Shown one piece after another: positions 36,571-47,629 of a DNA stretch of 64,000 nucleotides (positions are counted from its first letter, which is position 1; every line of letters starts with the position of its first letter). The position numbers and the translations under genes were made by a program. The DNA lies in assembly GCA_029582165.1 (NCBI GenBank), contig CM055893.1, positions 24,465,179 to 24,529,178 of the forward strand. The letters are read 5' to 3'. The stretch comes from Portulaca oleracea. Lineage: Eukaryota; Streptophyta; Magnoliopsida; Caryophyllales; Portulacaceae. The notes beneath the pieces are model-generated. The model did no database searches. It worked only from the letters and a program-made list of their open reading frames with translations, and was not told the origin of the DNA.

Positions 36571-38943
36571 ACAAATATATATGACAGTCCTACATTTGAA
36601 TTTAATTGAAAGAAGAACCTATCTCGGTTTTAAGCTGTCAACACATGTCATACAACTCGAATAACTAGGCAAAACAAAGACACGATGGCTAAAATATAAA
36701 CTGTCTATCGATCATAAGCTACTATGCTTGTCCAATTTTCATGCACACTCAACTTGAAGTTGAAGGCTTGTTGGATTGAGTTGTAAATTTTAGAGTTAAT
36801 AATTGTACAATTCTTTGTTTGAAGTAATTGTAGTTAGGGAATTAGTTCCCTATTATGATAGTATGTATCATCTTCAATATTATATATATGAATCATCGTA
36901 GTATCAAACTATAACACAAAGCTAATAAAAAGCAATACATTTAAGAAAATTACATAAGTTCTAGCCATAAATTAAATTTTCACTAGAAGAAGCAAAAAGA
37001 AGATTTAGAACTAACTTACTTGAAAATAACTTAGAGTTGAATAAGATGAAGATGACGGCTACACAAGAGATTTGATCAAAAGGGATTAAAATCCTAAAAT
37101 CAATGTCAATTATATATATAGATAATATTTTTGAGAGAACGAAATAAATACTAGGGTAAGAATTAGGGGGGGGGGGGAATTGTAGATAATTGTACATAAA
37201 GTTGGGACATGAAAGGGGGATTGAAAATCTTGATATTCTAAAGAAATGAAATAAAAAGATAGTGTCATTTTCTCTAAGTAATTAAATTGTTAATTATAAA
37301 AAATACATAACATAACTAGTTATATTGTTAATGAAGTAATAGAACTAGTTATATTAATAATTATTAAAGCTAGTTATAACTAGTTATATTATTAATTGTA
37401 ACTAAATAACAAATACAAATTTATAATATAAATAATATATTGTTAATAAAAGAAAAAACAAAAGAATAATGTCATTTTCTAATCAACTCATCATGTAACT
37501 AAATATATTGCTAATTATTATTGCTAATTGTAACTAATTAATTGATCAACACTAATCAATACTCATCAGAACTGATAAATACTGATCAACAATAAATTAC
37601 TTATCATAATCTTAAATTGGCCACTTTGCTTCTTGATAGCATGTACGTTCTTGCATATTCGTGACTATTGTGGATGCTTTGCAATCCGTTTTAGCAATTT
37701 GTAGCTTTCTTGATCACATGTATAGCATCTTCTTTATTTGGCTAAAATCATCTTTTTCACCAACTATTGACAACTATAAAATAATAAATCCTCCGGAATG
37801 CACAAAATTAAGTTAAACTCAAAATTACTTATTTAACAACACATAAATAAGGCAAATAAGGATTAGAAATGAACAATGTATAATATTGTGAAACAATAAG
37901 TTTTAATTAACCTAAGTTTAAAATTGTAAAAACTTTTGCAACATATATCTGATTACTAATTTTAGAATTGCTCCTCAAAATAGGAATATGTTTTGTTAGG
38001 TCAACCATCTAAGATTTAAATGTGTTAGAGAAAAGTGAGTAGCAAGGTAACAGGGGAAGCGAATAATAGAATCGAAAACGAGATGACGGATATTACGAAA
38101 AAATTTAGGAACGAAAAATAAGCGATAAAATCAAACACCAGAATTACGTGGGAAACCGAAGAACTCGGAGAAAACCCCACGGACAGCGACAGCCAGAAAA
38201 TAATCCACTATGAGAAAGGAGGAGTACAACCTGATCACTATCACAGGGTGTGATGCGATCCACAAAGGAGATTACAATAACAATCTCTCAACACTCAACT
38301 CACAATCTCTCAGGATACACTGGGGAAAATATTGGTGAGACCCATTTCTCTCTCAATATTTTCTCTCTCTCTGGCTCTCTGTGTTTTCCGATGTGTATTT
38401 GGTGGAGAAACATGCACCCTATTTATAGGGAGAACTCCCTATAACCTAACTTGACTCCTACTCCAAATAGATTTAGAATTTTATACAATTAGGAAACCCA
38501 ACACAATATGGTAACCTAAATAATATCCTAATACAATTAGGAAACAAATAATTGTGAGATCAAGAGATTTGGTGATTTTAGGACACTTTCCTAACAAAAT
38601 GCAACCTAATAGCATGATTCATGTAAACAGTAATAATAGTGTAAAAAAAGTCACAAATCTAGGGCAGATGAAAGAGCTGTCAATTGAGTGAAGGGGGTGG
38701 TATCAGTTACTAATCTAAAGAAGCAAGAGCGATGAGGTTATGGCATTGGTCAAGATTCAAGAAGGAATTCAACTTTTAAAGCAATGAAAATCTTGAGTGC
38801 GTGTTTTCTGTGTTGAAGGGTAATTTGTTATGGAGATGACAACCAATAGTTGAAGCTTGGTGGGTCTGTCTTTTGCCAACTAAATTGCCAAATCAAATAA
38901 GTTGCTTCTTTCAGATTTCTCCATTAGCTTCATTCTATGTTCG
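36571..38943 (+). repeat. Segmental duplication, copy A
   Basis: Matches 61628-64000 in the same orientation at a constant offset of 25,057 bp, with about five single-base differences and no net indel by eye. It contains a G12 run (37166-37177), AT-rich non-coding DNA and a 574-bp solo LTR. The duplication probably continues to the right of both copies: copy B is cut by the window end. No coding region with a recognisable domain lies inside. Confidence 0.95.
38023..38596 (-). mobile_element. Solo LTR (Copia-type), copy A
   Basis: 574 bp from TGTTAGAG to CCTAACA, flanked by AAATG (38018-38022 and 38597-38601). The minus strand has a TATA box (CCTATAAATAGGG) and the module TTTTCTCCGAGTTCTTCGG, shared with the LTRs at 53900 and 54887. 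No internal domain follows, so it is a solo LTR. Confidence 0.93.
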
Positions 38944-39877
38944 TGTAATTAATGGATTAAAATAATGTAAAAATGGCTCTTCACATGCAATACATGGCAT
39001 TACATTATAGGGTTCTTCCGCCATATTTTAATGCAGCATATCTATCCCAATAATCTGATTCAACAAGATACAAATGTCCATGATATGATTCGTTTGATAC
39101 CTGCAAAAAAGTTGGTTAGGTCACTTTCTAGCGGAACTATTATATTTACGCTCTACATGTGAAGGACTAGATTTAAGATGAATATCATTTACAAGAATGG
39201 AACGAGAGATAGTTCAGATATGTTGCAATAGGGAGTAGGAAAATCCTTTATTATAGATATAAAGTAAAAGAAGATATATACTCTGTTGTGAAAATTTTCT
39301 TTTGCTGCCTGCCTACTTGGTTATTAAATTGGACCCAACTTATTTCCTTAAAAAATTGGGCTTACCAATCCAAATTCTGCAACAGTACACATGCTAGCAT
39401 ATTCGCACATATGAATTTGTTTGCATATGCACACATGTCAAATTGGCAAAGACATACATTAATGGTCGTTTCTCTCTCCTCTTTACATATACACATGTCA
39501 CATTATTCCTCATTCTTTCATTCTCACTTCCCAGTTCACTTCTACCTTGCTGCGGAATAAGAGTATTGAATGTCACATTAGAATTGGTTAGGATATCATA
39601 AAATTTACATATGTCATATTTATTTCCGTAAGGGCTTTATTACTTTGATTTTTATGGACTTTGTTGGAAATTGATTAGATCAATTTTAATTAAGCTAGAT
39701 TTGGCTAATTAGTGCATATTTATAGTACTAAAGTCAATTGAATATAAATACTGTATTGATATCTTTATTGAAAAGAAATTATAATAATAAAAATTTCATA
39801 TTCTAAAATTATTCTATTCTTTTAATTTCTTCATTTTTTATCCTTTTTATTTGTCACTTTAGAAAAAGTTGGAAAAA

Positions 39878-39956
<79 letters not shown>

Positions 39957-40563
39957 GTATCACACAAATGTTAAATTTAAGTGCAATTTTAATTAACCAT
40001 TTAACTAAAACTTTTGCTGAAAATTATATATGTTTTGTGTTCAAGAATTAACTCATAATTGTATGTTAATAAATGCAAAAATTCTAAATTTAAAGTTAAA
40101 GTCCAATGGAAGCACCACAAAAAATTCCATCGTGATGACAACTAATTTATTATGGTATGTTTTCTTTAAATTTTAAAGGAAATTATATGGTCATTAAAAA
40201 AAACCTCGTCGTATTTTCTTTAAGTTTTAAACAGATATTTACGACCGGACATTAAAGAAAAAAATCATATAAATCCAAATTATGAGACCGGGATATGGTT
40301 GAACTTTCAACTTCAATCAAATTTATTAGATTATATTTTGTAAGTGATTAACAAAATTATGATAATATTTACTATGTTTTTCTTTTATTTTAACAATATT
40401 CTTGCTTCATATTTATAATACTTAATAACATCTTAAAGAGTTAGTAATTGATTCATTAGCTTTAAAAATAATTATAATAACTAATTTTATAAGCAAGAAT
40501 TTAACATCACTCTTTTCTTCCTTTTTATATATTTGTCACACTATCGGATTTTTCCTTCTCTTT
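38944..40563. other. AT-rich spacer, nothing but a microsatellite
   Basis: No gene or bounded mobile element is recognised. The right part (39600-40560) is over 75% A+T by appearance and includes the AT microsatellite listed separately. Confidence 0.55.
39881..39952. repeat. (AT)36 microsatellite
   Basis: 72 uninterrupted bases of AT. Ile-Tyr repeats read through it are not a gene. Confidence 0.97.
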
Positions 40564-40659
40564 TTATTTCTCAAAGTACCTAACATTGTCTATATGAATA
40601 TATACTATAACAAGATGATTTACCCAATAAAAAAGATAGATAATACACATATTATTCTT

Positions 40660-41829
40660 ACTGCCCATGCCTTGCACATTGTATATATGAATATTCACAT
40701 TTGCAAAAATAATGTCTGATTTTGAGCTATTAGGACAGAGGCCAGAAACAACAGAAAAATGTTTAAGAACCTTTGATAAGATAGTGACACTTTCAGCATT
40801 ACCATGACAGAACATGAGAAGATCATTAGCAAAGCAAAGGTGAGTAAGTTTAAGCCCAGAACAGAATTGATGAAATTTGAAGCCAGGATCTTTAATCATA
40901 TTCTTAATAGCTCTATCAAGGTAGTCCATTATTAGAACAAATAGAAGAGGAGATATGGGGTCACCTTGACAAAGACTGTGACCACTCTTAAAGAATCCAT
41001 AAGTAGCTCCATTAAATCCCACAGAAAAATTTGCTGAAGTCATATAGGTCATTGTAAGATAAACAAATTTCAGAGGGAAGTTCAAACCCAATAGAAGATT
41101 CCGCAAGAAGTCCCAATCAACAGTGTCATACGCCTTCTGAATATCAACCTTAAGCATGCAGCTAGGTTGAGCAATCTTTCTGTTATAGAATCGCACAAGG
41201 TCTTGTGCAATTAAGATATTACGGAGAATAGATCTTCCTTCAACAAATGCAGCCTGAGAAACATCAATAATATCTGGTAAAACCTCTTGAAGCCTTGAGA
41301 AAAGAATTTTTGTGATTGTCTTGTAGATAATATTGCAACTGGCAATAGGACGGAGATCACCCACACCAGTAGGACTATTGACCTTTGGAATTAACAAAAG
41401 TATTGTTAATTTCACCAAGTAGCTTCCTAGAAGAGAAGAAACTCTTAACTGCTGATATAACATCTCTACCCACAATTGACCAAGAAGCTTTAAAAAATGA
41501 GGCATTGAAACCATTAGGTGCTAGGCTTTTTGAACCATCCATATCAAAATTCACCTTTTTAATCACAGAATGAGTCACTGGTCTCAAAATATTGATATGT
41601 ATGAATCATCCAATCTTTTCCCTTGAGAAATGATTTCAAAACTCACTTTTCCTATACAAGGATGCTTGGAAAAGAAATTTTCAAAGTGGTTTGCAAGGTA
41701 CATGCCAATATCATCATCATTCTGAAGAAGAATTCCCTCCTTGTTTTCCAGGCTCATGATTTTGTTTTGATAATGTCCGACCTTAATCATAGAATAGAAA
41801 AACGCAGAAGTCTTGTCTCCTTTTTTCAA
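40660..41829 (-). pseudogene. LINE ORF2: reverse transcriptase, decayed
   Basis: On minus, 41829-41584 holds the region linking endonuclease to RT (KKGDKTSAFFYSMIK, Met start used only as a marker). 41587-41375 holds the MDGSKSLAPNGFNASFFK block, where the usual PGPDG is changed. 41514 onward holds GDLRPIASCNIIYK, KVDIQKAYDTVDW, GHSLCQGDPISPLLF and the catalytic box as FAND instead of FADD, that is, an Asp to Asn change at a catalytic residue. A frameshift lies near 41380. Confidence 0.87.
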
Positions 41830-42138
41830 CCACTTTGCTTTCGCTTTCTATTTCATCAATTTAGTAGCAGCACTGAGCGAATTCTGGTATTCTAATGTTG
41901 CATTTTCAGCCCTCTCCAAGGATAACATATCTTCAGGGTTCTGGATAAAAGCATCTTGTGCAATAATCAATATTTGATCATAATTCTGCCGAGTCTTTTG
42001 AAAAATATCTCCAAAGGAAGATTTATGGAGAGAAGATAAAGGACCCTATAGACTTTTCAATTTGGAAACCAATCTAAAGATTGCACAATCTTGTTCCCAA
42101 ATGTCAGATACAATAGAACCAAAAGAAGGTGAATCTAT

Positions 42139-42900
42139 CTATATATTACAAAATTTGAATATCCTTTTTGGTCTCTGAGTCTGAGTATCCAAGTGAACAC
42201 TCAAAGGTGAGTGATCAGAAATACCATGAGCAAGAACTTTAGAGTGAATAGATTCAAACTTCTCTAAACCTTCTGCATTGATCAATACTCGGTCAATACA
42301 AGAGAAAATTCTCTTATTGCGCCATGAGTATCTGTGACCAAAGTGTTTCACTTCACAAATTTGGAAGTCTGACATGAAGCTCCTGAAGTCTATTACCTCC
42401 TCAGCAGTAATTTGAAAACCACCAATTCTGTCTTCAAAATTCAGCACATAATTAAAATCGCCATTAATAATCCAAGGTTGATCACAGCTAGTTGCAATGT
42501 TAGCCAATTCCTCCCAAAGAAACTTGCGGGTGCCCAAATCATTGTCTCCATACACAAAAGTGATCAATAAATCAGCAAGGCCACAAGAGACTTTGCAATG
42601 GATAAATTGATGTTGAATACTAAGGACTTAGACTGAAAGACCTCCCCTCCATAAAACCCAAATTCTACTTCTACAAGTAGCAGAGGCATTATGAACCAAA
42701 TTCCAACAAGAACAGATATTGTTTTTTATTTTTTTCACAGTTTTCAGCAGTAACTTTAGTTTCAAACAAACCAACAAGCTCAAACTTATTAATTTAAAGA
42801 AAATGTTTTATTTCATCCTGCTTCTTATGGCCGTTCAACCCTCTAACATTCCAAAATAGAAATTTATCCATTAGAAAATGGCTTACTGGTGCAAGGAACA
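42139..42900 (-). pseudogene. LINE ORF2: endonuclease, decayed
   Basis: The minus-strand frame 42567-42139 shows the endonuclease blocks IINGDFNYV, YSWRNKRIF, CIDRVLIN and ISDHSPLSVHL. The N-terminal endonuclease part (NVRGLN-like, about 42840) is present upstream but broken by stops between 42580 and 42830. Confidence 0.85.
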
Positions 42901-42908
42901 TCATTCCC

Positions 42909-43983
42909 CTAAACCAAACCTAGTTCAGGAATGGGAGTAAGATTGATAGGCCAAGATCCTACAATAAACTCACTGTTAATAGGAGTATTTAGCCTGTTGT
43001 TTCCCTTTTTAGGCACCACCTGCTGAGAAAGCTTCTGGATAACAGTAGAAGCATTATCATTCACAACTGGAGAAGGAATAGGTTGTTTTTGCCTCCATTG
43101 CTGGTTACCATTCTTCTTCCTGCATGAATCAGCTGTGTGTCCAAACATTTTGCATTCAGTACATTTGACAAGACGCCATTCATATTCTACCTTCTGAGTG
43201 TGAAGAAAACCTTCCTCATCTATTAAAGGAACAAATTCAGGGAAAGGTTTTTCTATATCCATCTTAACCAGAATTCGAGCAAATCTCATCATTCTTTTCT
43301 CCATAGTATATGAATCAGCCAATAAAGGATTTCCCAAAATACTCCCAATCTTACCGAGGCTCTCCTTACTCCAGAATTTCCAGTGAAGACCTGGCAATTT
43401 CACCCAGACAGAACAACAAAATCCTTATCTGGTAATGTAGAATCACCAACGGACCAATCCTTCAATAAGAGGGGATTCCTATCAAAATAAACTACATGTT
43501 TAGCAAGGACTCTATCTCGCGCTTGCAATGAGGAAAACCTGAATATAAACGTTCCATCCTTGCTCCAAACAATTTTATCCAAACCCTCAAAACCCAACAT
43601 TCTTTTAGCAAACATCTCTATAATAGATAATGGAGGTCTAGCACCCAAAACATAACCCAAAATGGAAGATTCCCAGAATTTAACTTCCGACTCAATATCA
43701 TCAGAAGAAATTTGATGAGTACGAATACCTTCAACCTCTAAGGGAGGAATAAAGTCAAGTTTCATAGATTCATCTTCCTCAGAAATCTCTTTTGGATCAA
43801 CAGTCGAGACATTACTTCCTTATAATGCTCCGATAGTTGTCTCGATTGTATTGATTCTCCCATTGTGATTTGTAGAATCGGAGTCGCATCTTCATCCTCC
43901 TTAGGTTCCACAAAATTTGGATCAAAATGATCCTCGAAACTAGCAGATTTGGCGGCTCTTTTCTTTCCCCGCGATCGCCCCAT
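42909..43983 (-). pseudogene. LINE ORF1 (DUF4283, zinc knuckle), frameshifted
   Basis: Three overlapping minus-strand frames (43983-43762, 43765-43400, 43403-42909) make up one ORF1 with two frameshifts near 43790 and 43405. The first part is basic (MGRSRGKKRAAK), the second is the DUF4283 domain (RPPLSIIEMFAKRMLG and FRFSSLQARDRVL), and the third contains the knuckle CTECKMFGHTADSC at about 43130-43175. It is an RNA-binding protein of the LINE. Confidence 0.87.
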
Positions 43984-44012
43984 CAGACCGTTCTTCAGAG
44001 CATATTCCTTTT

Positions 44013-44015
<3 letters not shown>

Positions 44016-44051
<36 letters not shown>
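44016..44051. repeat. (AT)18 microsatellite, left of the CACTA element
   Basis: 36 bases of AT between the LINE 5' end and the CACTA terminus. Together with 47563-47626 it was probably one tract before the CACTA inserted. Confidence 0.9.
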
Positions 44052-44054
<3 letters not shown>

Positions 44055-44459
44055 TACAAAAAAAAGGCTTTTACCAACATATTGCTAGTGACAGATATTT
44101 TATCTGTTTTAAAAGTGTATATTTACCAACAGATTAGTCACATGCTCGTATTATTAATTATTTAGCAACACTAATACTATCTGTTGGTAAAATAATTTTA
44201 TTACAGACAAATAAAAATTTAACTGTTGGTAATATTTTAACAGTACCAACACTTATATTATCTGTTGGTAAAAAAATTCTAATACCAACAGATAAAATTT
44301 TCCTATTGGTAATAATATGCACGTTTAAGTGCGACAATTTACTATAACTTGAAATTTGAATGAATGACTGGGCGGTGGAATAAAAAGAGAGGCGGCAAGC
44401 AATATGCTCCAGAATTTTGGCGAAATTCAAAAGCAAAAAAACAAGCACCCCTTTTTATT

Positions 44460-45001
44460 TTTTTAAATTTTTTTATATTTTACTCACATCCTAAGTCCTT
44501 AACCCTAATGGCCTAATCGACTCCCTCTGTGACACTCATAGTCTCACACTCTCACTCAATCACTCCTTCCCTCAAACCCTAATCGATTCCCTCTGTTTTT
44601 CCCAATGACCCTCACAGGCTCACACTCAGTCACTCATCTCAATCTCACACTCTCACTCCCTCAGGCCCAGCCCCCCAGCAAGAACCAACGTCGTCGTCGC
44701 CGGCGACCGCTGCGTTCTCTCGTCGTCGTCTACCCCGCAAGCAAGCACCGTCCGGCAGGCCGGCATTAGTCACTCAGTCTCGTCGTCTGCAGTAGCATCA
44801 ACCACCAAGGAGCAACACCAGCATTACTCGCCATCTCTGCTGTCTACGGTAGTGGGGGTCGTCGGTTATGAAGGTTTAGGAGGAGACAGAGTGCAGAAGA
44901 GAGTTCGTTAGGTTCACAATTCATTCAATTATGCACGTCTGCGATCTTTGAAGCTCCTTCAAGGCCTCCATTCTCTCTTCCTCATCTCTCCTAGACATCG
45001 G
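44460..45001 (+). other. GC-richer leader-like segment inside the CACTA element
   Basis: Contains repeated CTCACACTCTCACTC units and a GTCGTCGTCGCCGGCG patch (44690-44710), unlike the AT-rich surroundings. It could be the old 5' UTR of the transposase gene or a captured host sequence. No frame with a recognisable domain is present. Confidence 0.4.
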
Positions 45002-45714
45002 TAGGGCTGTTCATATTTCGGTCCGGACCGGTTGACCCAAAAAAACCGGACCAAAAACCCGGACCAAACCCAGACCGAACGGTAACTGGTCCGATCTTTG
45101 GTCCAAGTTTTTTATGTTTTCGGGTTCCGGTCCGGGTTGGTCTAAGCCCGGAAAAACCCAAACCCGGACCGGGAACCCAATTACTATAAAATTTTAATTT
45201 TAATTTAAAAAGATATTCTTGATATTATGGATGTCAATCAAAATATTGTGACATATATTCATCCTAGTCCAACTTTGTATAAATCCACGTAAATGATAAT
45301 TAAATGTTAGCCAACTTTGTATATATTTATGTATGACTACAACTTGTCTGATATTGTTATGTATTCTATCATATTATTATATCATTTTAAAGTTTTATAA
45401 TTCATTACTTTCTAAATTTTTCCACCATAAACAATAATTTCCAATACAAAAAAAATGCAGTCTTTAACTAAGGACATACATTAATTAACTAATCAATCTT
45501 TCTACAAATTTTAAAAGAAAATTTTCTAAAATATCTCAATTGGTCCAAATTGATCTGGGATGGTCCGGTCCAGAACATAATCGGGTTGGTCTGGGTTGGG
45601 ACCGGTTGTTTCCGGTTTGGTCTTTGGTCCAAAATTTTCGTTATTTTGGGTTCCGGTCCGGTCCGGCCCGGTCTGGTCCGGGTTGGTTTGGGTTTGACCT
45701 AATGAACACCCCTA
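45002..45714 (+). mobile_element. hAT-like MITE nested in the CACTA element
   Basis: 713 bp with terminal inverted repeats TAGGGCTGTTCAT and TAGGGGTGTTCAT and a perfect 8-bp target duplication GACATCGG (44994-45001, 45715-45722), the hAT size. Both ends are rich in CGGTCCGG/CCGGACCG motifs that form long imperfect inverted repeats (45020-45180 against 45550-45690). There is no transposase. Confidence 0.93.
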
Positions 45715-47228
45715 GACATCGGTAGGTCCCAATAGTTCTCTATCACACAATAGCCCCACACAGTAATTTTTAGTGCGATTTTTGGGCTTGTGTGAATCGA
45801 GGTATACATTCATGCTTCTTTAAAGATGAATTTGCTAAATTCTATTTGAATTAGATCTTGAAATAGGTAATTAGTAAATTAGTACACCGAGTGATTGGGG
45901 CAATCTAAAAATTCACATGGCGAAGACTTCCTTGAGACTAATTATGAGTTGGGGTTGGTTTTGCTGGACGATTGTAGCACCTGAGTTCTCTTAAGTAATC
46001 AGACTATCAATTCTACTGATTGTATTGTCATAATTTGAGAAAGCACTACAAATACAAGTCACTTAAGTAATCTTATTTGAACATGCTTGTTGAGAAGATC
46101 GATCATGCTCTCCAGTCTATCAAGTCAAATGGTTCATGTGTTAGTGTCAAATTGTGTGCATTTAGCTGTGTCTCAATCAATGTTCATACCTGTCAGGCCA
46201 ACATCAAGTGAAGCTGTGTAGTTTTCTTGCTGTCAAAACCACTCCATTTTTACTCTATGGAAGTCAGTGCAGTATTTTGGCAAATTCAAACCACCCCCCA
46301 CACGCAATGGAAAAGAAAAAGAAAGAAAAATATTGAATTCTTCGTCCTGTCTACTTGTAGAATTGAAATTGCATTCTTTGAAATCCTTAATAATGCTGAA
46401 TACTATTATGCTATTACTTGGAGATTCAAAGGGGGGAATGCACATTTATTTTGTGGTCTTATGCTATTTGCTGAAATGACTATAATCTGAGCAAAACCAT
46501 TACACTTAATAAATTTGAAAGTCACCAACTTGAGCCCTTCCATTTTGGTGGTGTTTGACCAGACATCATTGTCATTTCCTCAGTAATGGTCCATGCTTCC
46601 TAGTCTAGTATCCAGATTGTCCAAGTTATTGCACAACAGCTAGCAATCCGTATCTTCTTCCTTATTCTGCTTTCTTCTGCTCTCTACTGTGTGTATGCTT
46701 AATTTAATTTCAATTCTGTTCAAGCTTGTGGCATCTAGATTTGACTTAGGTTGTGCTGTAAAATCATAGGACCTGCTATACTCTTGGTAAAGTAGTCTTT
46801 TTCTAATACTTTGCCCATTTATGCTTATCAATTGTTATCATATATTGCTAATTGTCAGCTGCTTATGACTTTAGTGTTCTGCTTTTGAACTTCTGGGTTG
46901 GTGTGGTGATTAGTTTAGTTGTTTTCTTTTCAGATTAATCAAGAAGAGTTTGATGGAAGAGAAGGACTAAGACAAAGAAGTTGCATGCATCCAAGTACTT
47001 AGAAATTTGAAATACAATTTTGTCTTTTAGATTCTAAAATTTCGGGCTTATTTAGTTGTAATTTGATAACAGTACATTTGTTTGTAAGTTGTAAATATAT
47101 ATATACGTTAATTAGAAATTACAAGATTTTTAGAGGAATTTTGGGTTTCACTTTGTGTCTAATATCAAATTTGTATACATGTGAAAAGATAAATAAGTAT
47201 ATATTTATAAAACAATTAAAAATATTAA
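45715..47228 (+). other. Internal non-coding part of the CACTA element
   Basis: A 1.5-kb stretch without a recognisable coding region. A TTTTCAG acceptor-like site near 46934 followed by a short open stretch may be a remnant of a spliced exon. Short frames such as 46227-46490 lack domains. Confidence 0.45.
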
Positions 47229-47559
47229 TGGGCATTACCAATATAAACAATCTATTGGTAAAAGTGATAACATTAGTGTCAAAATTGTAACACCAACAAT
47301 TTATTTTGTTGGTAAAAGTTCTTTTACCATCAGTTGCATATCTGTTGGTAAAACACTATAGAATACCAACATATTTAATATGTTGGTGTTGTTAAACAAT
47401 ACCAACAGATGCACTTATCTGTTGGTATTACTTTTACCAACGTACTTTTTGCCAACAATTTTGTGACAGATAAATATCTGTTAGTAAAAGCTATTACCAA
47501 TAGAAAAGTCACTTATATCAATAGATATGACACTGTTGGTAAAAGTCATATTTCTTGTA

Positions 47560-47562
<3 letters not shown>

Positions 47563-47626
<64 letters not shown>
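47563..47626. repeat. (TA)32 microsatellite, right of the CACTA element
   Basis: About 64 bases of TA directly after the CACTA terminus; the tract seems split by the transposon. Confidence 0.9.

Positions 47627-47629
<3 letters not shown>

Larger units (their letters stand above)
40564..44015 (-). mobile_element. Decayed LINE, 3'-truncated
   Basis: A minus-strand LINE with ORF1 (DUF4283 and zinc knuckle) and ORF2 endonuclease plus reverse transcriptase. Coding similarity stops near 40700, inside the region after the RT palm domain, so thumb, zf-RVT, 3' UTR and poly(A) are missing. Loss of the 3' end is unusual for LINEs, which are normally cut at the 5' end. The 5' side abuts the AT microsatellite at 44016. 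No target duplication can be assigned. Confidence 0.9.
44052..47562 (+). mobile_element. Non-autonomous CACTA (En/Spm) transposon
   Basis: The left end reads CACTACAAAAAAAAGGCTTT and the right end reads inward TACTACAAGAAATATGACTT; both continue with TTACCAACA. Subterminal arrays of TACCAACAGAT in both orientations lie at about 44080-44310 and 47229-47545, the classic transposase-binding layout of plant CACTA elements. The last base is A where G is expected. No transposase coding is present, so it is non-autonomous. The 3-bp target duplication cannot be resolved inside TA repeats (TAT on both sides). A hAT-like MITE sits within. Confidence 0.9.

Noticed and set aside
36961..37197. A 78-codon frame repeated identically at 62018-62254
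   Set aside because: Identity is due to the segmental duplication, and the frame reads through a C12 run to give a Pro tract; no domain.
39869..40051. 60-codon frame of Ile-Tyr repeats
   Set aside because: It is translation of the (AT)36 microsatellite, not a gene. The same holds for the frame at 47409-47627.
45540..45725. 61-codon frame in the hAT-like MITE
   Set aside because: It reads through the CCGGTCC-rich terminal repeat; the length of the element (713 bp) leaves no room for a transposase.
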